Positions 1-11,442 are shown, numbered from the stretch's first letter. The stretch: 64,000 nt of DNA from Chrysoporthe austroafricana (GCA_001051155.2 JYIP02000007.1:2420342-2484341); one strand, 5' to 3'. The notes: generated by a model not told the origin, from the sequence alone. Numbers and translations are program-made.

Positions 1-1030
1 CAGCGACGCCCCAGCGCGCGCTAGGCTTCCTGGCACGAGCCGCCCTCTCAACGCCAGGTCCAGCGCTAAAGGCGGAAACCGTGGCTGCTACTAAGGAATC
101 CTGCGCCAGCCGCAGGGCGAGAGCTGCGAGAAAAGGAGCGCACGCGGAGGATGGATGGACGGATGGATGACATGCTCAGTGGGCAAGCCCGGATCGGGAA
201 CCCCGGGAACCATGGGGCGGGCGTTCGAAGACCGGGTGGATCGCCGCCCGGGTCTCCTCGCAGGGCCGCGCAGGCTTGCCGACGCACGTAGACGTCACAG
301 GTTAAGGGAAGAATAGCAGTGACGACGGTGGTGGTGGTAGATCAAATCCCATCACCCCGGGCTGTCCCTCAACGGCGACAATAACGACAAACAAAATAGA
401 CACTGCTACTATTACTGTTACTATTACTGCTGCTGCTGCTCACCTTGGGTTACCACAAAAGGGGGAGGAGGAGTACCAAGTCGTTATAGTACGGGGTTAG
501 TCGGCCCTCTGGGGTGCTCGCTTAGAGGCCTTCCGTCCGTACCGAGTGGCCAGTATCACAGGCTAGAGTTCCACTTACACACACGCCACCCACCGACGCG
601 GACCCCGCGCGTGCGCAGAGAGGACAGCGTACCATCCCCCATCCCCCGCCTTGCCTCTCACTCACACACGCATACGCACATACAAAGAACAGCACATCTG
701 CCTGGCTCCCCGAGGAGCGGAGGGGAGGGGGGAAACTGACTAAGGCTTTCCCCCGATCACCGCCGCGGGGATTTACCTACTTCTCTTCCAAGCTTCCCAC
801 ACACACACCCACCCACTCACCCACACACTCACTCCCTCCCTTACACCTCTGCGTCTCCTTGCTTGCCTGCTCGCCCTCCGCATAACCCATCCCAATAGGA
901 GCTGACGACGCCCAATCCTCACCTCCTCGAAAGAGCCCCCTCCCTCGCGAAGCGCGCGTGAAAACCACCCCCGCCTCTCATATCTCTCTTCTCCCCCCTC
1001 CCTCTCGTTTCTCCCGCCGCCGCCGTCATC
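1..1030. other. Upstream intergenic region, no gene seen
   Basis: No recognisable gene. The right part (about 560-1025) is rich in CACA, CCCA and CT stretches and forms the presumed promoter and 5' leader of the mutarotase gene at 1031. A short imperfect trinucleotide tract (tactgctgctgctgct) lies near 422-440. Frames on both strands through here are low-complexity and match no family I know. Confidence 0.6.
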
Positions 1031-1956
1031 ATGAGCCAGCTCTGGTCCAAGGACCCCAGCCCCGCCAGCGCCCTCTGGCAGAAGCCCGCCGCGCCGCCCG
1101 CCTCCGCCTCGCACATCCCCGACGCCGCGCCGCTGTCCGCGGCCGAGACCCGCGTCAAGAACCCCGGCAGGCGGTACGCGCAGATCGTCCGGCTCCGGCC
1201 CGAGCACTACGACGAGTACAAGGCCGTCCACGCCGCCGTGTGGCCCGAGGTGGCGAGGCAGATCAAGAACTGCAACATCGTGGACTGTACGTTTTTTTCT
1301 TTTTCTCCTTTCTTTCTTTTTTCCCTTTATGTGTGGGTGTATATATGTGTGTGTGTGTGTGTGTGCGCGCTGGCGCCACCCCCCAAGTGTGGGCGCGCTT
1401 TTAATTCATTTTCATCATTACTCATCACCCTGTTTCCCCCCGCCATTTGGTTGCGGTGCGGCGCAGCCGGCACTCGGAGGGGTCGGGGAATAAATACTAG
1501 ATACTATCGTGAAAGGCGGCGGGCAGGCGGAGGACGCCCCTAGCCGGCCGGTGGTCGGTGGTGTGGCGTGAGCCTGGCCCAGGGGGACAGCTCCTCCGCG
1601 CCCTCGCTCGAGACCACCCATTTTTACCCCCTTACGCCGCATTCCCCCTTGTTTCCCCAAGAATAAATAAACACAATAGGAGCAAATGAAACTGACATGC
1701 CTCCCTTTTTTCCCTTCCGGCCCGCGCAGACAGCATTTTTTACGACGACCTGACGCACATCCTGTTCGCGACCTTCAAATACGTCGGCTACGACTACGCA
1801 GGCGACATGGAGAGGATGCGCGAGAACCCCAAGGTGCTCGAGTGGTGGAAGATGACAGACAGGTTCCAGGAGTCCATGGTCCCTGGGGCGAAGAGCAGCG
1901 CGGCGGGCGAGCCATCATGGTGGAAGCCGATCGAGGAGGTGTTCTACCAGGCCTAG
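1031..1956 (+). CDS. L-rhamnose mutarotase (RhaM/DUF718 family)
   Basis: Two exons, 1031..1286 and 1730..1956, give 160 aa. The family interconverts the anomers of L-rhamnose (C1 epimerisation). In fungi it would feed the non-phosphorylative L-rhamnose pathway in the cytosol. After a roughly 45-residue Ala/Pro-rich N-terminal extension absent from the bacterial enzymes (about 104 aa), the small ferredoxin-like domain is complete. Tyr63 and His67 fall where the catalytic Tyr/His of E. coli RhaM lie (DEYKAVHAAVWPEV). The WW pair at 124-125 (EWWKMTD) and the C-terminal EEVFYQA also match. The 443-nt intron starts GTACGT, ends GCGCAG, splits a Tyr codon (T|AC), and carries a TG microsatellite. 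ATG 1031 is chosen because it opens the conserved frame and has a catcATG context. The neighbour on the opposite strand converges with it. It is not clustered with other rhamnose catabolic genes. Confidence 0.93.
1346..1365. repeat. TG dinucleotide microsatellite in an intron
   Basis: About ten TG units inside the intron of the rhamnose mutarotase gene, flanked by TATATA on the left and GCGCGC on the right, so the tract is able to form alternating purine-pyrimidine DNA. Confidence 0.9.
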
Positions 1957-2353
1957 GTCGGGTGGCTGGCTGGCTGCAGGTTGTGGTTCCTGGCCCTCGC
2001 GGTGGTGGTGGTGAATGGGGGGGAAACCAGCCCCTCCTGGTGGTTTTCGCCCCGGTCCGGGCTGCCATGATATGAATCGTAAGGAGAAAAAGCAGATCCT
2101 AGACCGTAAAAAAAAAAATAAACAAGATAAAGTAAGGATGGGGGGCCCCTGTTTCGAGACCTCTGACGTGCGTGTCGCCGTCGAGAAAGAAAGTCGAAGA
2201 AAATCATGCGTCGTCAATGCCCGCGCCCGCGGCTGCGGTTGGGGCCCCAGCTCAGGCTCCGGCTCCGGCTCCGGCTCCGGCTCATCCCTTGAGATGCTTC
2301 AGGAAGCCCCCGGACTGGCGGCCGAGGTCGTGCCGGCGGGGGAGGCCGCGGCG
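1957..2353. other. Convergent 3' intergenic region
   Basis: This is the space between the convergent mutarotase and thioredoxin-like genes. It contains an A-run near 2108-2117, plausible for 3' processing of the mutarotase transcript, and a CTCCGG hexamer repeat at 2254-2282. No gene is visible. Confidence 0.6.
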
Positions 2354-2996
2354 CTAGCGGTCGGGGCGGGGCCGGCTCGCCTCGGTGCGGATCCACTGGG
2401 CGAGGAAGATGTCGTCCTGGAGGTGCGCGGGGTCGTCGACCTTGTTGCAGACCTGGGCCTCGCCGGCGTAGAAGCTCAGCAGGGCCGGCGCGCTGTGGAC
2501 CATGTAGGAGAGCCCGAGGCCGGAGTTGATGACGTCGGGCGCGTCGAAGTCGACCTCGAGGAAGGTGACACCGCCCTCGGCCTCGCCCACGCCGGACTCG
2601 ATGAGGCTGCGCACGACGGGCGAGACGGTGTGGCAGTGGGCGCACGAGGCCTTGGTCCAGAGCGTGATGAGCGGGCGGCTGGACCAGAAGGACAGCTGGA
2701 GGAAGGTCTGCAGCTGGTCCGGGGTGCGGGCGCTGCGGGGGGCCGGCGGTCAGCCTGCGGTGCTCGCGAGGAGAGAGAGAGAGGAGGGCTGCTCACGGAG
2801 GGTAGACGCGGTTCAGGGATGCCAGCCGGTCCGGGACGTAGGTGATCTGGGTGCTCGAGTCGGACCGGGCGTAGCCCAGGGCCGTGGGATCGGGATGGGT
2901 GTGTGGGTCGCGGGAGCCCGGGGCTAGCCTCGAGGACAGGCCGAGGCAGTCAAGGGACCGAAGGGTCCTCTTGGCCGAGAGGATCGGTTGGTGCAT
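2354..2996 (-). CDS. Thioredoxin-like protein with CAHC redox motif
   Basis: Two exons on the minus strand (2797..2996, then 2354..2732) give 192 aa. The 64-nt intron has donor GTGAGC, a CTGAC branch site and acceptor CCGCAG, and splits a Pro codon. The second exon encodes a thioredoxin fold: a beta strand, LITLWTKASCAHC with the CxxC pair at Cys97 and Cys100, then a helix. The VHSAP segment supplies the cis-proline expected before strand beta4. The first 60 or so residues are basic and Ser/Leu-rich and could be a mitochondrial presequence, which is an inference. Family members reduce or form disulphides in partner proteins, but the partner here is unknown. The conserved cysteine pair argues for an active redox protein rather than a structural relative. 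It is convergent with the mutarotase gene. Confidence 0.8.
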
Positions 2997-3650
2997 CGTG
3001 AGCTGCGCTCTCTGCAGCCTGTGTCTTGTCTGGTTGGGGGGGGCGAGGATTCGCTCTCCGCAGCAGGACTCTGCGCGACTCGTGCGCGCTGTGGGCGGCT
3101 CTTGTGGGGCGCAGTGCTGATCAGGCCGATCAGGCCGCGGGCTCGTCTGCTGCTCCGGTTCCCTGGCCTCTTCCTGCCTTCCTTCCTAGCGGTGGTCCTT
3201 GTCAAAGGGGGTGTGGGTGGGTAACCCTACCCGGGTGTGTGAGAGAAGGAGGGGGGCACAGAGAGAGGGCCCGTCGTGATGCTGGGCTCGTCGCCGGCAG
3301 CAAGAACACCACCAGAAGCAAGCAGGGCGTGCCAAGGTCGAGACGGCGGAGGTGCGGGGGAACGCTGGGTCCCCCAGGAGCGGGCTGGCGGCCGAGGGGC
3401 CCTCCGCGTACTTAGCCATCTAAGTAGGAACGAGCAGTCGGGGTGCGTCGAGTCGACCGAGGGGGGACGCAGTCGAGGCGCTGGGAGCGGTGAAACCCAG
3501 CCCAGGCCGCGCGGGCGCCAGTCCGCGTCATCGCGCATCCCGAGTCTTGAGACAGGACGGCACGGGGACCGCCCACGGGGCCTCGCCTCGCCCTCTGGGC
3601 GGCTGGCTGGCCTGGCACGCCAGCGGCGCCTGGGCCCCCGGTGCAGGCAG

Positions 3651-3720
3651 GGCAGGCCATGCGGGCGGGCAGGCCATGCGGGCGGGCGGGCGGGCAGGCC
3701 ATGCGGGCGGGCGGGCGGGC
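3651..3720. repeat. GGGCAGGCCATGCGGGC-type tandem repeat
   Basis: Three copies of a unit beginning CAGGCCATGCGGGCGGGC, with a variable number of GGGC tetranucleotides between copies. Intergenic. Confidence 0.85.
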
Positions 3721-4210
3721 GTCGAATGGGACGCGCCTGAGCCAGCTGTCGTGCGACCTGTGCTCGCCGCGCCGCGCAGGTCGCTCAATATACAGGAAGC
3801 TGGCGGTGGGGCCCCCGGCGGGGGATAGGTGGGAGGGAGCACGGTCGGGAGGGGCGCTGGCCGCGGTATCGCTGGGCGCTGGCCCGTCCTATCCCATCGC
3901 GTCCCCAGCCATGGATCGACCGCTGGGTCCCGGGATCGTCAGATGGCACAGCATGGGCTGGCGGCGTGACGCGATGTGATGTGGTGGTGGTAGGGTGGTG
4001 GTGGTCAATCAGGGTGCGACCCGGGACGCGGGAGGAGGGAGGAGGGTGGTGTGCGTGTGTTGTGCAGGATGTACGTGTACTTATGTATGGTGCGGGCGAA
4101 AAGAACCTTATCTCGTACCCGAGATATCTGAGATTGGCCACCGCTTCGTGGCCCGGGTGCTGATGGTGTCGAGAGGTGAGCAGAGGAGCAGGCCGTGAAC
4201 AGGGCGGCTC

Positions 4211-4280
4211 CCAGGACCCAGAGCCTAGGACCCAGGGCCCAGGCAGGACTCAGACAGGATCCAGGACCCAAGACCCAGGA
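4211..4280. repeat. Degenerate CCAGGA/CCCAGGAC repeat
   Basis: A run of imperfect CCCAGGA hexamer/heptamer units, with about eight recognisable copies. Intergenic. Confidence 0.7.
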
Positions 4281-4432
4281 AACCAACCCCACGACGGACG
4301 CTCAGTCCCGTGGGGACTAGGCTCGACAGGGCGTGCAGTAAGCCTATAGTATATCACCAACATGATATCACATCACGTATGATTACTATTCTGATGGCTC
4401 GGTGCTCGTGGCTCGTGCTCGTGCTCGTGGCC

Positions 4433-4483
4433 AGTCCTGGTCCCAGTTCTGATCCCAGTCTTGGTCCCAGTCTTGGTCCCAGT
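4433..4483. repeat. TCCCAGTCTTGG tandem repeat
   Basis: Four imperfect 12-mer units containing TCCCAGT, preceded by GCTCGT trimers or hexamers (4397-4429). Intergenic. Confidence 0.8.
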
Positions 4484-4751
4484 AGCGGGCAGCGACGAGG
4501 GTGGGCAGTGAGTGGGTGCATGACAGGACCCAGCCAGTAACACCCGTGAGCCTCTCTCCCCTCCGCCGACTTAGCTCCCGTCGAGGGTCGCCCGAGGGTC
4601 GCTCTCCACGCGGGGTACCGTCACTCTGGCACTCCAGCAGCACTAACGCTAGCAGTGTCCCCTCTGCCAGGTCAGGTGCCAGTCCAAGGCCAGGCCAGCC
4701 CTACTCGCTACCCAGAGCCCCAGAGCCCCAGTGCCCCAGTGCTAGAGCACA

Positions 4752-4799
4752 GGCGGCGGCGGTGGCGGCGGCGGTGGCGGCGGCGGTGGCGGCGGCAGC
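4752..4799. repeat. GGC-rich trinucleotide repeat
   Basis: (GGC)n interrupted regularly by GGT, forming a GGCGGCGGT nonamer pattern. Confidence 0.9.
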
Positions 4800-4901
4800 G
4801 GCACTGGTAATAGCATCCACCTCGTCTGTCTACCTCGTCCAAAATAGAACCGCATCCGCCCACGCTGGATACTGGCGGGACCTGGGCAGACGACAGTGCC
4901 A

Positions 4902-4936
4902 ACCACCACCACCACCACCACCACCACCACCACCAC
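4902..4936. repeat. ACC trinucleotide repeat
   Basis: About eleven perfect ACC units in intergenic DNA. Confidence 0.92.
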
Positions 4937-5775
4937 ATCCTCCTCTGCCTCCGCCTCCGCCTCTTCCTCCCCGTCCAGAGCTGCCCGCCCCCGGTGAACT
5001 GGGGCGTGCTGGAAATAGAACACCGTCAGCCCAGCCCGGCGCATCCTCCCTGCCAGCGTCCAGTTGATCCCGTGGGCAGCGCTTCGAAACCGCGCAGGCA
5101 TCCTGCGGGTCCTGTCCAAGTCCTGGCAGCCCAAGGGTGGGCACGCCCCCATCCACCACCCCACCGTCAGCACGACTTACTATGGTACTCGCCTGGACAC
5201 CCTTAGCGATCCCATCATCATAATCATCATCCTGCTCCTCCCCTCGCCCGCCCCCCGGGACGACGGACCCATGACGCCCCATAGCAGCCACCAGATATCT
5301 ATCTATCCGGGGCTCCGGCTGACTGGGAATAAGAATCGTAATAAAGGCCTGCCTACGGCCGTTCCACGTTCCAGCGGCCGACGACAACAACACTACCGCC
5401 TTTGTTCGACCTGTCCGTCACGGGACCCCACGCCAGGCCCTGAAAGACACACAAGCACGCAAGATACCAGCCGACAGGGGGGCGCCACGGCTTGTTGTAA
5501 GACACGCCCACCTTATCAGTGACACCTTAATCTCCCGTCACCCACGCCGCCAGCAGACGAGACGAGACGATCGGTCCATTTCCCCCGAGACCTGCCCTTT
5601 ACCGCGTACACCCTCATCCCGTGCAAGTCGTGTAGGACAGCAGCCAAGGCGGCAGTAGAGAAACACCCCCCAGCCAAGTTTAGCCAAGCCCAGCCACACC
5701 TCGTCCTGCCCTGCCCAGCCCGCTGGGACCCTAACCCCCCTGCCTGGGAGGGTGTGTGCCCAATCCGGCACCGAG

Positions 5776-8456
5776 ATGGCTTCACAACAGCCTGGCGCGA
5801 AGCGCTCCCTGACATCGCGCCTCCCGTTCTTCTCCGCCCGGCCCAAGGACGAGAAGTCGGTCGACCGCGAGTCCGCCGAGGAGGATGTCCACGGGCCCCA
5901 GAGGACCGCAAAGTGGAGTTTCGGTGTCCTCAACGACAAGGAGACGGTCGAGGTCCCAGGTGAGTTGCACCGCCCGGCAGGAGAGCGGAGGGCCCTCATG
6001 AGAATCCCCGGGCAGGAGGGCTGACGCGCCGTAGGATCGGTCCTGCTGCTCTCCAACCACAAGAACGAGCCCCTCGGTCTGCGTAATGCACCGGCCAGGA
6101 CGTCGCACTCCTCCCTGCCCACCTCGGCACCGCTCAAGCCCGTGCAGGCCGACGACAAGAAGAAGACCTCGGACGGCAAGATCATCCTGGATCCGCAGCC
6201 CGAGGACTCGGCCAACGATCCCCTGAACTGGCCAACATGGCGACGCGACGCTGCCCTACTGTCCCTGGGTTTGTACTGCATGATCGGAGGTGAGCCAACC
6301 CCCCCCCCCAAACAGCCCATCCTCGCATGGTGGGACTAGAAAGCTGACCAACTCGCCCTGTCCAGGTGGTATGACGCCTGTGCTGGCCGCTGGTTTCTCC
6401 AACGTGGCCAGCGAGTATGGCGTGCCGGTCGCCAAGGTGTCGCTGACCACAGGCCTCTTCATGATGGGCATGGGCGTGGGGTCCGTCTTCTTCTCGCCCA
6501 CGGCCATCCTCTGGGGCAAGAGGCCCGTCTACCTCTTCGGCGCCATGCTCTTCATCGGGACCTCGTGCTGGTGCGCCGCTTCCCCCAGCTTCGGCTCCCT
6601 GATGGCCGCCCGGGTCTTCCAGGGCATTGCCGTCAGCCCTGTGGAATGTCTGCCGTCTGCGACCATCGCAGAGATCTACTTTCTCCATGAGCGGTACGTG
6701 GCTTGATCCTCGCTTGCGGTGTACGGGAGCATGCTTTTCGGTACCACGGCCCTCGAGGCTTTTTGTTCAAGGTCTCGAGGCAGCTGTGGACGGTCTCTCC
6801 CTACAGCCGACGCGCCACAAAGGCCAACAGCATACTGACGTGAGCCCAGCGCTTTCCGCATCGGAGTCTACACGCTTCTCCTGCTCGGAGGAAAGAACCT
6901 GACGCCTCTCATCAGCGCGGCTATCATCCAGTCGCTGAGCTGGCGATGGGTGTTCTGGTAAGGCATCGACGCCCTCTGAAATCTCACTAGCATAATATCC
7001 CGGGGGCATCCAGACTGATCATCTCGACAGGATTGTTGCGTTCATTGTGGCATTCTGCGGCTTTTTGTTGTTCCTCTTCGTCCCGGAGACCTTTTGGGAC
7101 CGGAAGCCTGTGCCAAGGTCAAGGGCACCTACCAGACCCGGAGTGCTCTCCCGGCTGTCCTCCAAGTGGTCTCAACACGCTCGTGGGCATGCTGCGGATC
7201 CTCATGCCCCCGAGACGCCGCACGAGCGACCTGACAAGGACGTGCGCTTTGCGACAGACTCCGGCGCAGAGCTCATCAGCAAGCAAGACCATGCTCCGCG
7301 GGAGGATCACCACGTCACCTTCGGCCCGGCCTTGGAGGAAGCCAGGGACCAGACGCCGGACGTGTCCGAGCCGAAGCTGGCTCAGGATGATAACGAGAAC
7401 GAGAAGCTGGAGCGACCGAGCGAGCCGAGCCCGCTGACTCCCGGAGCTGCAGACCCCCAGGCCGCCGAGGACCACCCTCCCAGCCCGAACGTCCCCGCCC
7501 CTCTGCTGCTCGCGCCCCACGGCGCCGTCTCGCCTCTCAGCACGCCCGCGCTGACGACAGCCCGGACCGAGCCCATGACGGCGCCAATGAGCCGGACCTC
7601 GTCGTTCCGCAACTACCTCCCGTGGTCCCACCACCAGACGGACGAGGAGAGGCAGGCCGCCGAGGCGGCCCGCAACACGTACTCGGGTCACTGGCGCGAG
7701 CGCGAGGCTAAGTCCTTCGTGCAGCAGCTCCGCCCCTGGCACGGCCGCCTCAACAACGACAGGTGGCTCAAGGTCGCCATCCGGCCCTTCATCCTCTTCA
7801 CGTACCCGGCCGTCCTCTGGTCCGCGGCCCTCTACGCCTGCTCCGTCGGCTGGCTGATCGTCGTCTCCGAGTCGGTGACGGTCATCTTCCGCGAGGACTA
7901 CTACCACTTCAACGCGCTGCAGACCGGCCTGATGTACATCTCGCCCTTCATCGGGGGCGTGCTGGGCACGGCGGTGGCGGGCAAGGTCTCGGACGTGATC
8001 GTCAAGGCGATGGCGCGGCGCAACGGCGGGCTGTACGAGCCCGAGTTCCGGCTCGTGATGGCCGGCCCGGTCGCGCTCACGACGCTCATCGGCCTGATGG
8101 GCTACGGGTGGAGCGCGCAGCTCCGGGACCAGTGGATTGTGCCCACCGTGTTCATGGGCGTCATCAGCTTCGGCTGCTCGCTCGGCAGCACCACGTCCAT
8201 CACCTTCTGCGTCGACTCGTACCGGCAGTACGCCGGCGAGGCCCTGGTGACGCTCAACTTCAGCAAGAACATCTTCCACGGGCTGGTGTTCAGCTTCTTC
8301 GTGACCGGCTGGATCGAGGACGACGGCGCCAAGTCCGTCTTCATCTGGATCGGCGTCATCCAGCTGATCGTGCTGGCGTTCACCATCCCCATGTACATCT
8401 ACGGGAAGCGGGCGAGGATGTGGACGATCCGGAAGAACCTCATGGAGAAGTTCTAG
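5776..8456 (+). CDS. MFS multidrug/polyamine-type transporter (DHA1-like)
   Basis: Five exons (5776..5959, 6035..6289, 6366..6693, 6850..6957, 7031..8456) give 766 aa. All joins keep frame, and the third intron has a textbook TACTGAC branch site. The protein is a plasma-membrane proton antiporter by family. A cytosolic N-terminus of about 120 residues ends in the DPLNWP motif typical of fungal DHA1 carriers. Six hydrophobic helices follow, with a loop 2-3 motif (LWGKRPVYLFG, near residue 195) in place of the usual GxLaDrxGrkp form. A very long charged, Pro/Ser-rich loop (about residues 312-535) precedes six more helices (RPFILFTYP onward). Such a loop is larger than the usual 30-60 residues and looks disordered. 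The substrate cannot be told from sequence. ATG 5776 opens the frame without upstream in-frame alternatives. It stands alone, with ELP6 downstream on the same strand. Confidence 0.9.
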
Positions 8457-9086
8457 GTGATCTTCCGAGGCGTCGGGTTGCTGACGTCCCGGGCCTCCAT
8501 GAGACATGACTGGTCGTGCACGATCTGGCCCTGGAGCCTTTTGGGGGGGAGAAGGAGGACTGGCGCGAGTCACCTTCATGAGCATATACATGGCTACTTT
8601 CGCTGTACAGATGGGAAAGCATATATGGGCGTTTCGCGGGATTGTGAATTTAGAGGGATGGGTTGCTGCATGTCACATCTGTATGTTTTAGTGCTTGGTC
8701 CGGCCGCAAGGCTCTGTCCGTGGACCACCAGTCCACACTGGGGTGTCCAGCCCAGAAATTTTCGAATAGTCGAGATACCACATCGTCCAGAATTGAATCA
8801 TCTGTGTCGACAGAGCGCGTTTCCAATATCAGCGTATCGCAGGAGAGAGCGTAGCGATCCCAATGATGCGGATACATTAGGAGGTTTGCCTGGCGTCGTG
8901 GGCAGCCCTTCTTCGCCCAGGGCGTCCCGTTCCCCACACACCACAACTTCTCACCAAGTTCACCTACGAAATTTTGAGCGCAACCACATCCGCAAGCCTC
9001 TCACCTCACCACGACTGTCTCCCCCCCCCCCATTTTCTATTTCTTCTTTCTTTCCTTTGTCAGAAGACATCAAAAGAGAGACGAGG
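8457..9086. other. Intergenic region, MFS 3' end / ELP6 promoter
   Basis: No gene is seen. The last 70 bases before the ELP6 ATG are pyrimidine-rich (a C-run near 9020, then TTTCTTTCTTTCC), a common fungal promoter or leader feature. Confidence 0.6.
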
Positions 9087-10326
9087 ATGGCCACGCAGAT
9101 CCCGCCCCTCCTGGAGCCGTACCTCGCCCTCCCGCCGGAGACGTCACAGATCGTCCTGACCGGCGTCCTCGGCGCGAGCACGAACTGGCTCGTCCTACGG
9201 TACCTGTACGGCCTGCTCGGGCCCCATGCCGCGCGGGAGGCCGGAGGTGACGGCGGCAGCGGCGTCGTGCGGGTCGTGCTCGTGAGCTTCCTGCGGGACT
9301 ACGCCTTCTGGAGGGACGGCGCCGGCCGGCTGGTAAGATAACCCTGCCAACCTCCCCCCCCCCAAGCCCCAAACACACACATTCACACACACACACACAC
9401 ACACAAAGCGGAGGAGCGAGCTGACGCTGGACCGGGACACGCACGCACAGGGTCTCAACCTCGACGCGCTGGGCGCGCGGGACAGGTTCACCTTCGTCGA
9501 CGGGCTCACGCGCCTCTTCCTCCCCGCCCGCGGCGCCCCAGTGGAGGCCGCGCGGGAGGCGCCCGGCCGCGCGCGCCTCGGGTCCCCACGCGCCGCGGAC
9601 GTCGCGGGGGTGCTGCAGGATGCCATCGCCGGGGGTGGCGGGCACGAGCCTGTGGTGCTGGTGCTGGACCAGCCGGACGTGCTGCTCGCTGCCGGCGGGG
9701 ACGGGGACGGGCTGGCCGGCGGGGGCTTGCGGGACCTGGTGCTTGACCTTCGGGAGGTGAGAGAACCCCTCTATCTTGTACCCCTTTTTTTTTTCTTTTT
9801 TTTTTTTCTTTCTTTCTCTGGGGAGGAGCTTGGTGCTCATGCCAAACCACCCACCCACAAGCACGACGAGGGATGCAGAGGGAGCGGGAACAGATGGAGG
9901 GTCCGTTGCTGTTCTAGCGGGAGTCGGCTTGGGGCAACAACGAGACCCCGGCTGACGCGGCTCATCACAACTCACTGCCTCCCTGGTATATATGCATATA
10001 TACGTGTCTACGAACGAGAAGGGCTGACAAGACGCATACAGAAGGTCCACGCAACCATCGTGACGGCCTCCGCGGACGAGCCGCTCGTCGCGCCGCAGGC
10101 TACGGCGCTGGAGAGGGAGCACGCCGCGTTCCTCCTGTCGCTTGCGCACGAGGCGGAAGCGGTGCTCAGCTTACGGCTACTGGATACGGGCACGGCGAGG
10201 GACGTCAGCGGGGTGATGCGGATCACTCGCGGGGGGGGCGGGCTGGATCGAGTGGTCGAGGAGCACGAGTATCTGTATCATGTCGGGGGCGACGGCGGGG
10301 TCAGGGTCTTCGAGCGTGGGCAGTAG
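9087..10326 (+). CDS. ELP6: Elongator complex subunit 6
   Basis: Three exons (9087..9332, 9451..9756, 10042..10326), all joined in phase 0, give 278 aa, close to the 273 aa of yeast Elp6. Elp6 forms a RecA-like hexameric ring with Elp4 and Elp5. That ring docks on Elp1-3 and helps bind and release tRNA during cm5/mcm5 modification of wobble uridine in the cytoplasm. The N-terminus is the most telling part: a short MATQIPPLLEPYLALPPETS segment followed by a hydrophobic beta strand and LGASTNWLVLRYLY. The body alternates strands and helices (VVRVVLVSFLRD; PVVLVLDQPDVLL) as in a RecA fold, without a Walker A motif, as expected for this family. Intron 1 contains CA repeats (9366-9406) and intron 2 a T-run (about 9785-9813). 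It is flanked by the MFS gene and, convergently, by RPL37. Confidence 0.85.
9366..9406. repeat. CA-rich repeat in ELP6 intron 1
   Basis: An interrupted CA run following a C homopolymer, wholly inside the first intron of ELP6. Confidence 0.85.
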
Positions 10327-10839
10327 GTAGTAGTTCAGGACGTCCAGGTCGGACAGTCGAGCAAAGATACCCCCGTCACTGCACGTCCGCTGCTCCCACC
10401 TCCGCTTCGTAGTCACCCTTCGTGTCATGTCGCTCGCGATCCGTTGTCGTATGTACACCTGAGCAGGTCCTGATGGTTGTGGTTGTAATCCGCACAGCCT
10501 CTCATTTTCAGCTATGGACGAATCCTGCCCCTCCCCCAGCGCAACAAAATGCCATGTAAGCTCATGACGACCTGCATTTTCTCGAGGAAGACCGAAACCC
10601 TTGTCATTGATCCTTGCCCGGAACTCATGCGAAGCTAATTGGAAAAGAAAACAGGTCCGATCCGTTTCGGTGAAGTGATTCTTGCGTAGTTGGATTCCCC
10701 TGTTCCGTGTTTTCCCTTACACGCCCGCAAAGAAAATGCAATACGCCCTCTTGTTTTTTGTGGAGTGTCGTCAATCACCGCATTTCATCTTTCCCATCCT
10801 TCCATGAGTGGACGACCCCGTCTCGCTCGACCTCGCCGC
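10327..10839. other. Convergent 3' region of ELP6 and RPL37
   Basis: 513 bases between two convergent stops. No gene is seen, and the sequence is unremarkable with moderate AT content toward 10500-10750. Confidence 0.6.
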
Positions 10840-11442
10840 TTATGGCTTGGTAGGGCCGCGGGCGCCCTTGGGGGTGCCGACGCGGAAGCCGTTCTTGAAT
10901 CGCCGGGAGATGGTGGACAGAGATCGCATGCGGCCAGTACCGGTGGTCTTTCTGCGCTTGGCCTTCTCGGACCAGTTGTCTACATTGTCCTGCGTGTCAG
11001 CAGCCTGTCGTGCCTCGTCCCATCGCGGTGCGCCTCGTGCTCGAGGCCGCATGCACCAGGTGCACATGTGGCCGGGTGGGTCGTCTGTTCACGTACACTT
11101 TCGGGTCTTAGCAGCGGGGTAGCCGCAAGAAGCGCAGGTGTGCTTCTGGATGTGCAGAGAGCGGCGGCCTATTTGTCGACGAAGATTCCAAGTCAGCCTC
11201 AGGTCGCCTCATCGGGTGTGCCTCCCTCCCAGGTTCTCCCAAGCTCTTGGTTGACCCATGTCGCATCTCCCTGCTGGGCGGTTTCTACTGACCACATCGA
11301 CGGCACAGAGTGTGCGTCTTGTTGTGACGCTTTCCGAAAGAGCTGGTTCCCTTCGCTGTTTTCACCCGTCAGTCAGTCGTGATCGCCGTCGAGAGAAGGT
11401 GGTCGCTGGTGTGGGGCGCCGGGGGGGTGTGGACGAACTCAT
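10840..11442 (-). CDS. RPL37: 60S ribosomal protein eL37
   Basis: Four exons on the minus strand (11439..11442, 11293..11355, 11097..11168, 10840..10979) give 92 aa. eL37 is a small zinc-ribbon protein of the large ribosomal subunit. The reconstruction restores the full conserved N-terminus ([17 protein letters not shown]) and the four zinc ligands: Cys19, Cys22, Cys34 and Cys37 (CRRC and CASC). The basic core contains [17 protein letters not shown] and the tail ends [12 protein letters not shown]. Exon 1 is only ATGA. Its donor (GTTCGT) lies directly after the start codon plus one base, and exon 2 opens with CG to complete a Thr codon. Introns of this kind just after the start codon are common in fungal ribosomal protein genes. 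The other donors are GTCAGT and GTACGT. Exon 4 begins AC, completing a Tyr codon. Family identity is certain; the 4-nt exon is inferred from frame and conservation. Confidence 0.93.

Larger units (their letters stand above)
2997..5775. other. Gene-empty, repeat-rich intergenic region
   Basis: There are 2.8 kb without a supportable gene between the thioredoxin-like gene and the MFS transporter. It carries several tandem or degenerate simple repeats, listed separately: a GCGGGC/CAGGCCAT array, a CCAGGA-rich stretch, TCCCAGT repeats, GGC and ACC trinucleotides. The long frames at 4501-5393 on both strands are produced by these repeats. Confidence 0.6.

Noticed and set aside
4501..5393. Several overlapping 140-190 codon frames
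   Set aside because: All are produced by GGC/ACC/CCT trinucleotide repeats and translate to poly-Ala, poly-Pro, poly-Val or poly-Gly.
7119..8591. 490-codon minus-strand frame over the MFS gene
   Set aside because: It is antisense to a clear transporter exon and reads as His/Arg/Asp/Gly-rich shadow sequence.
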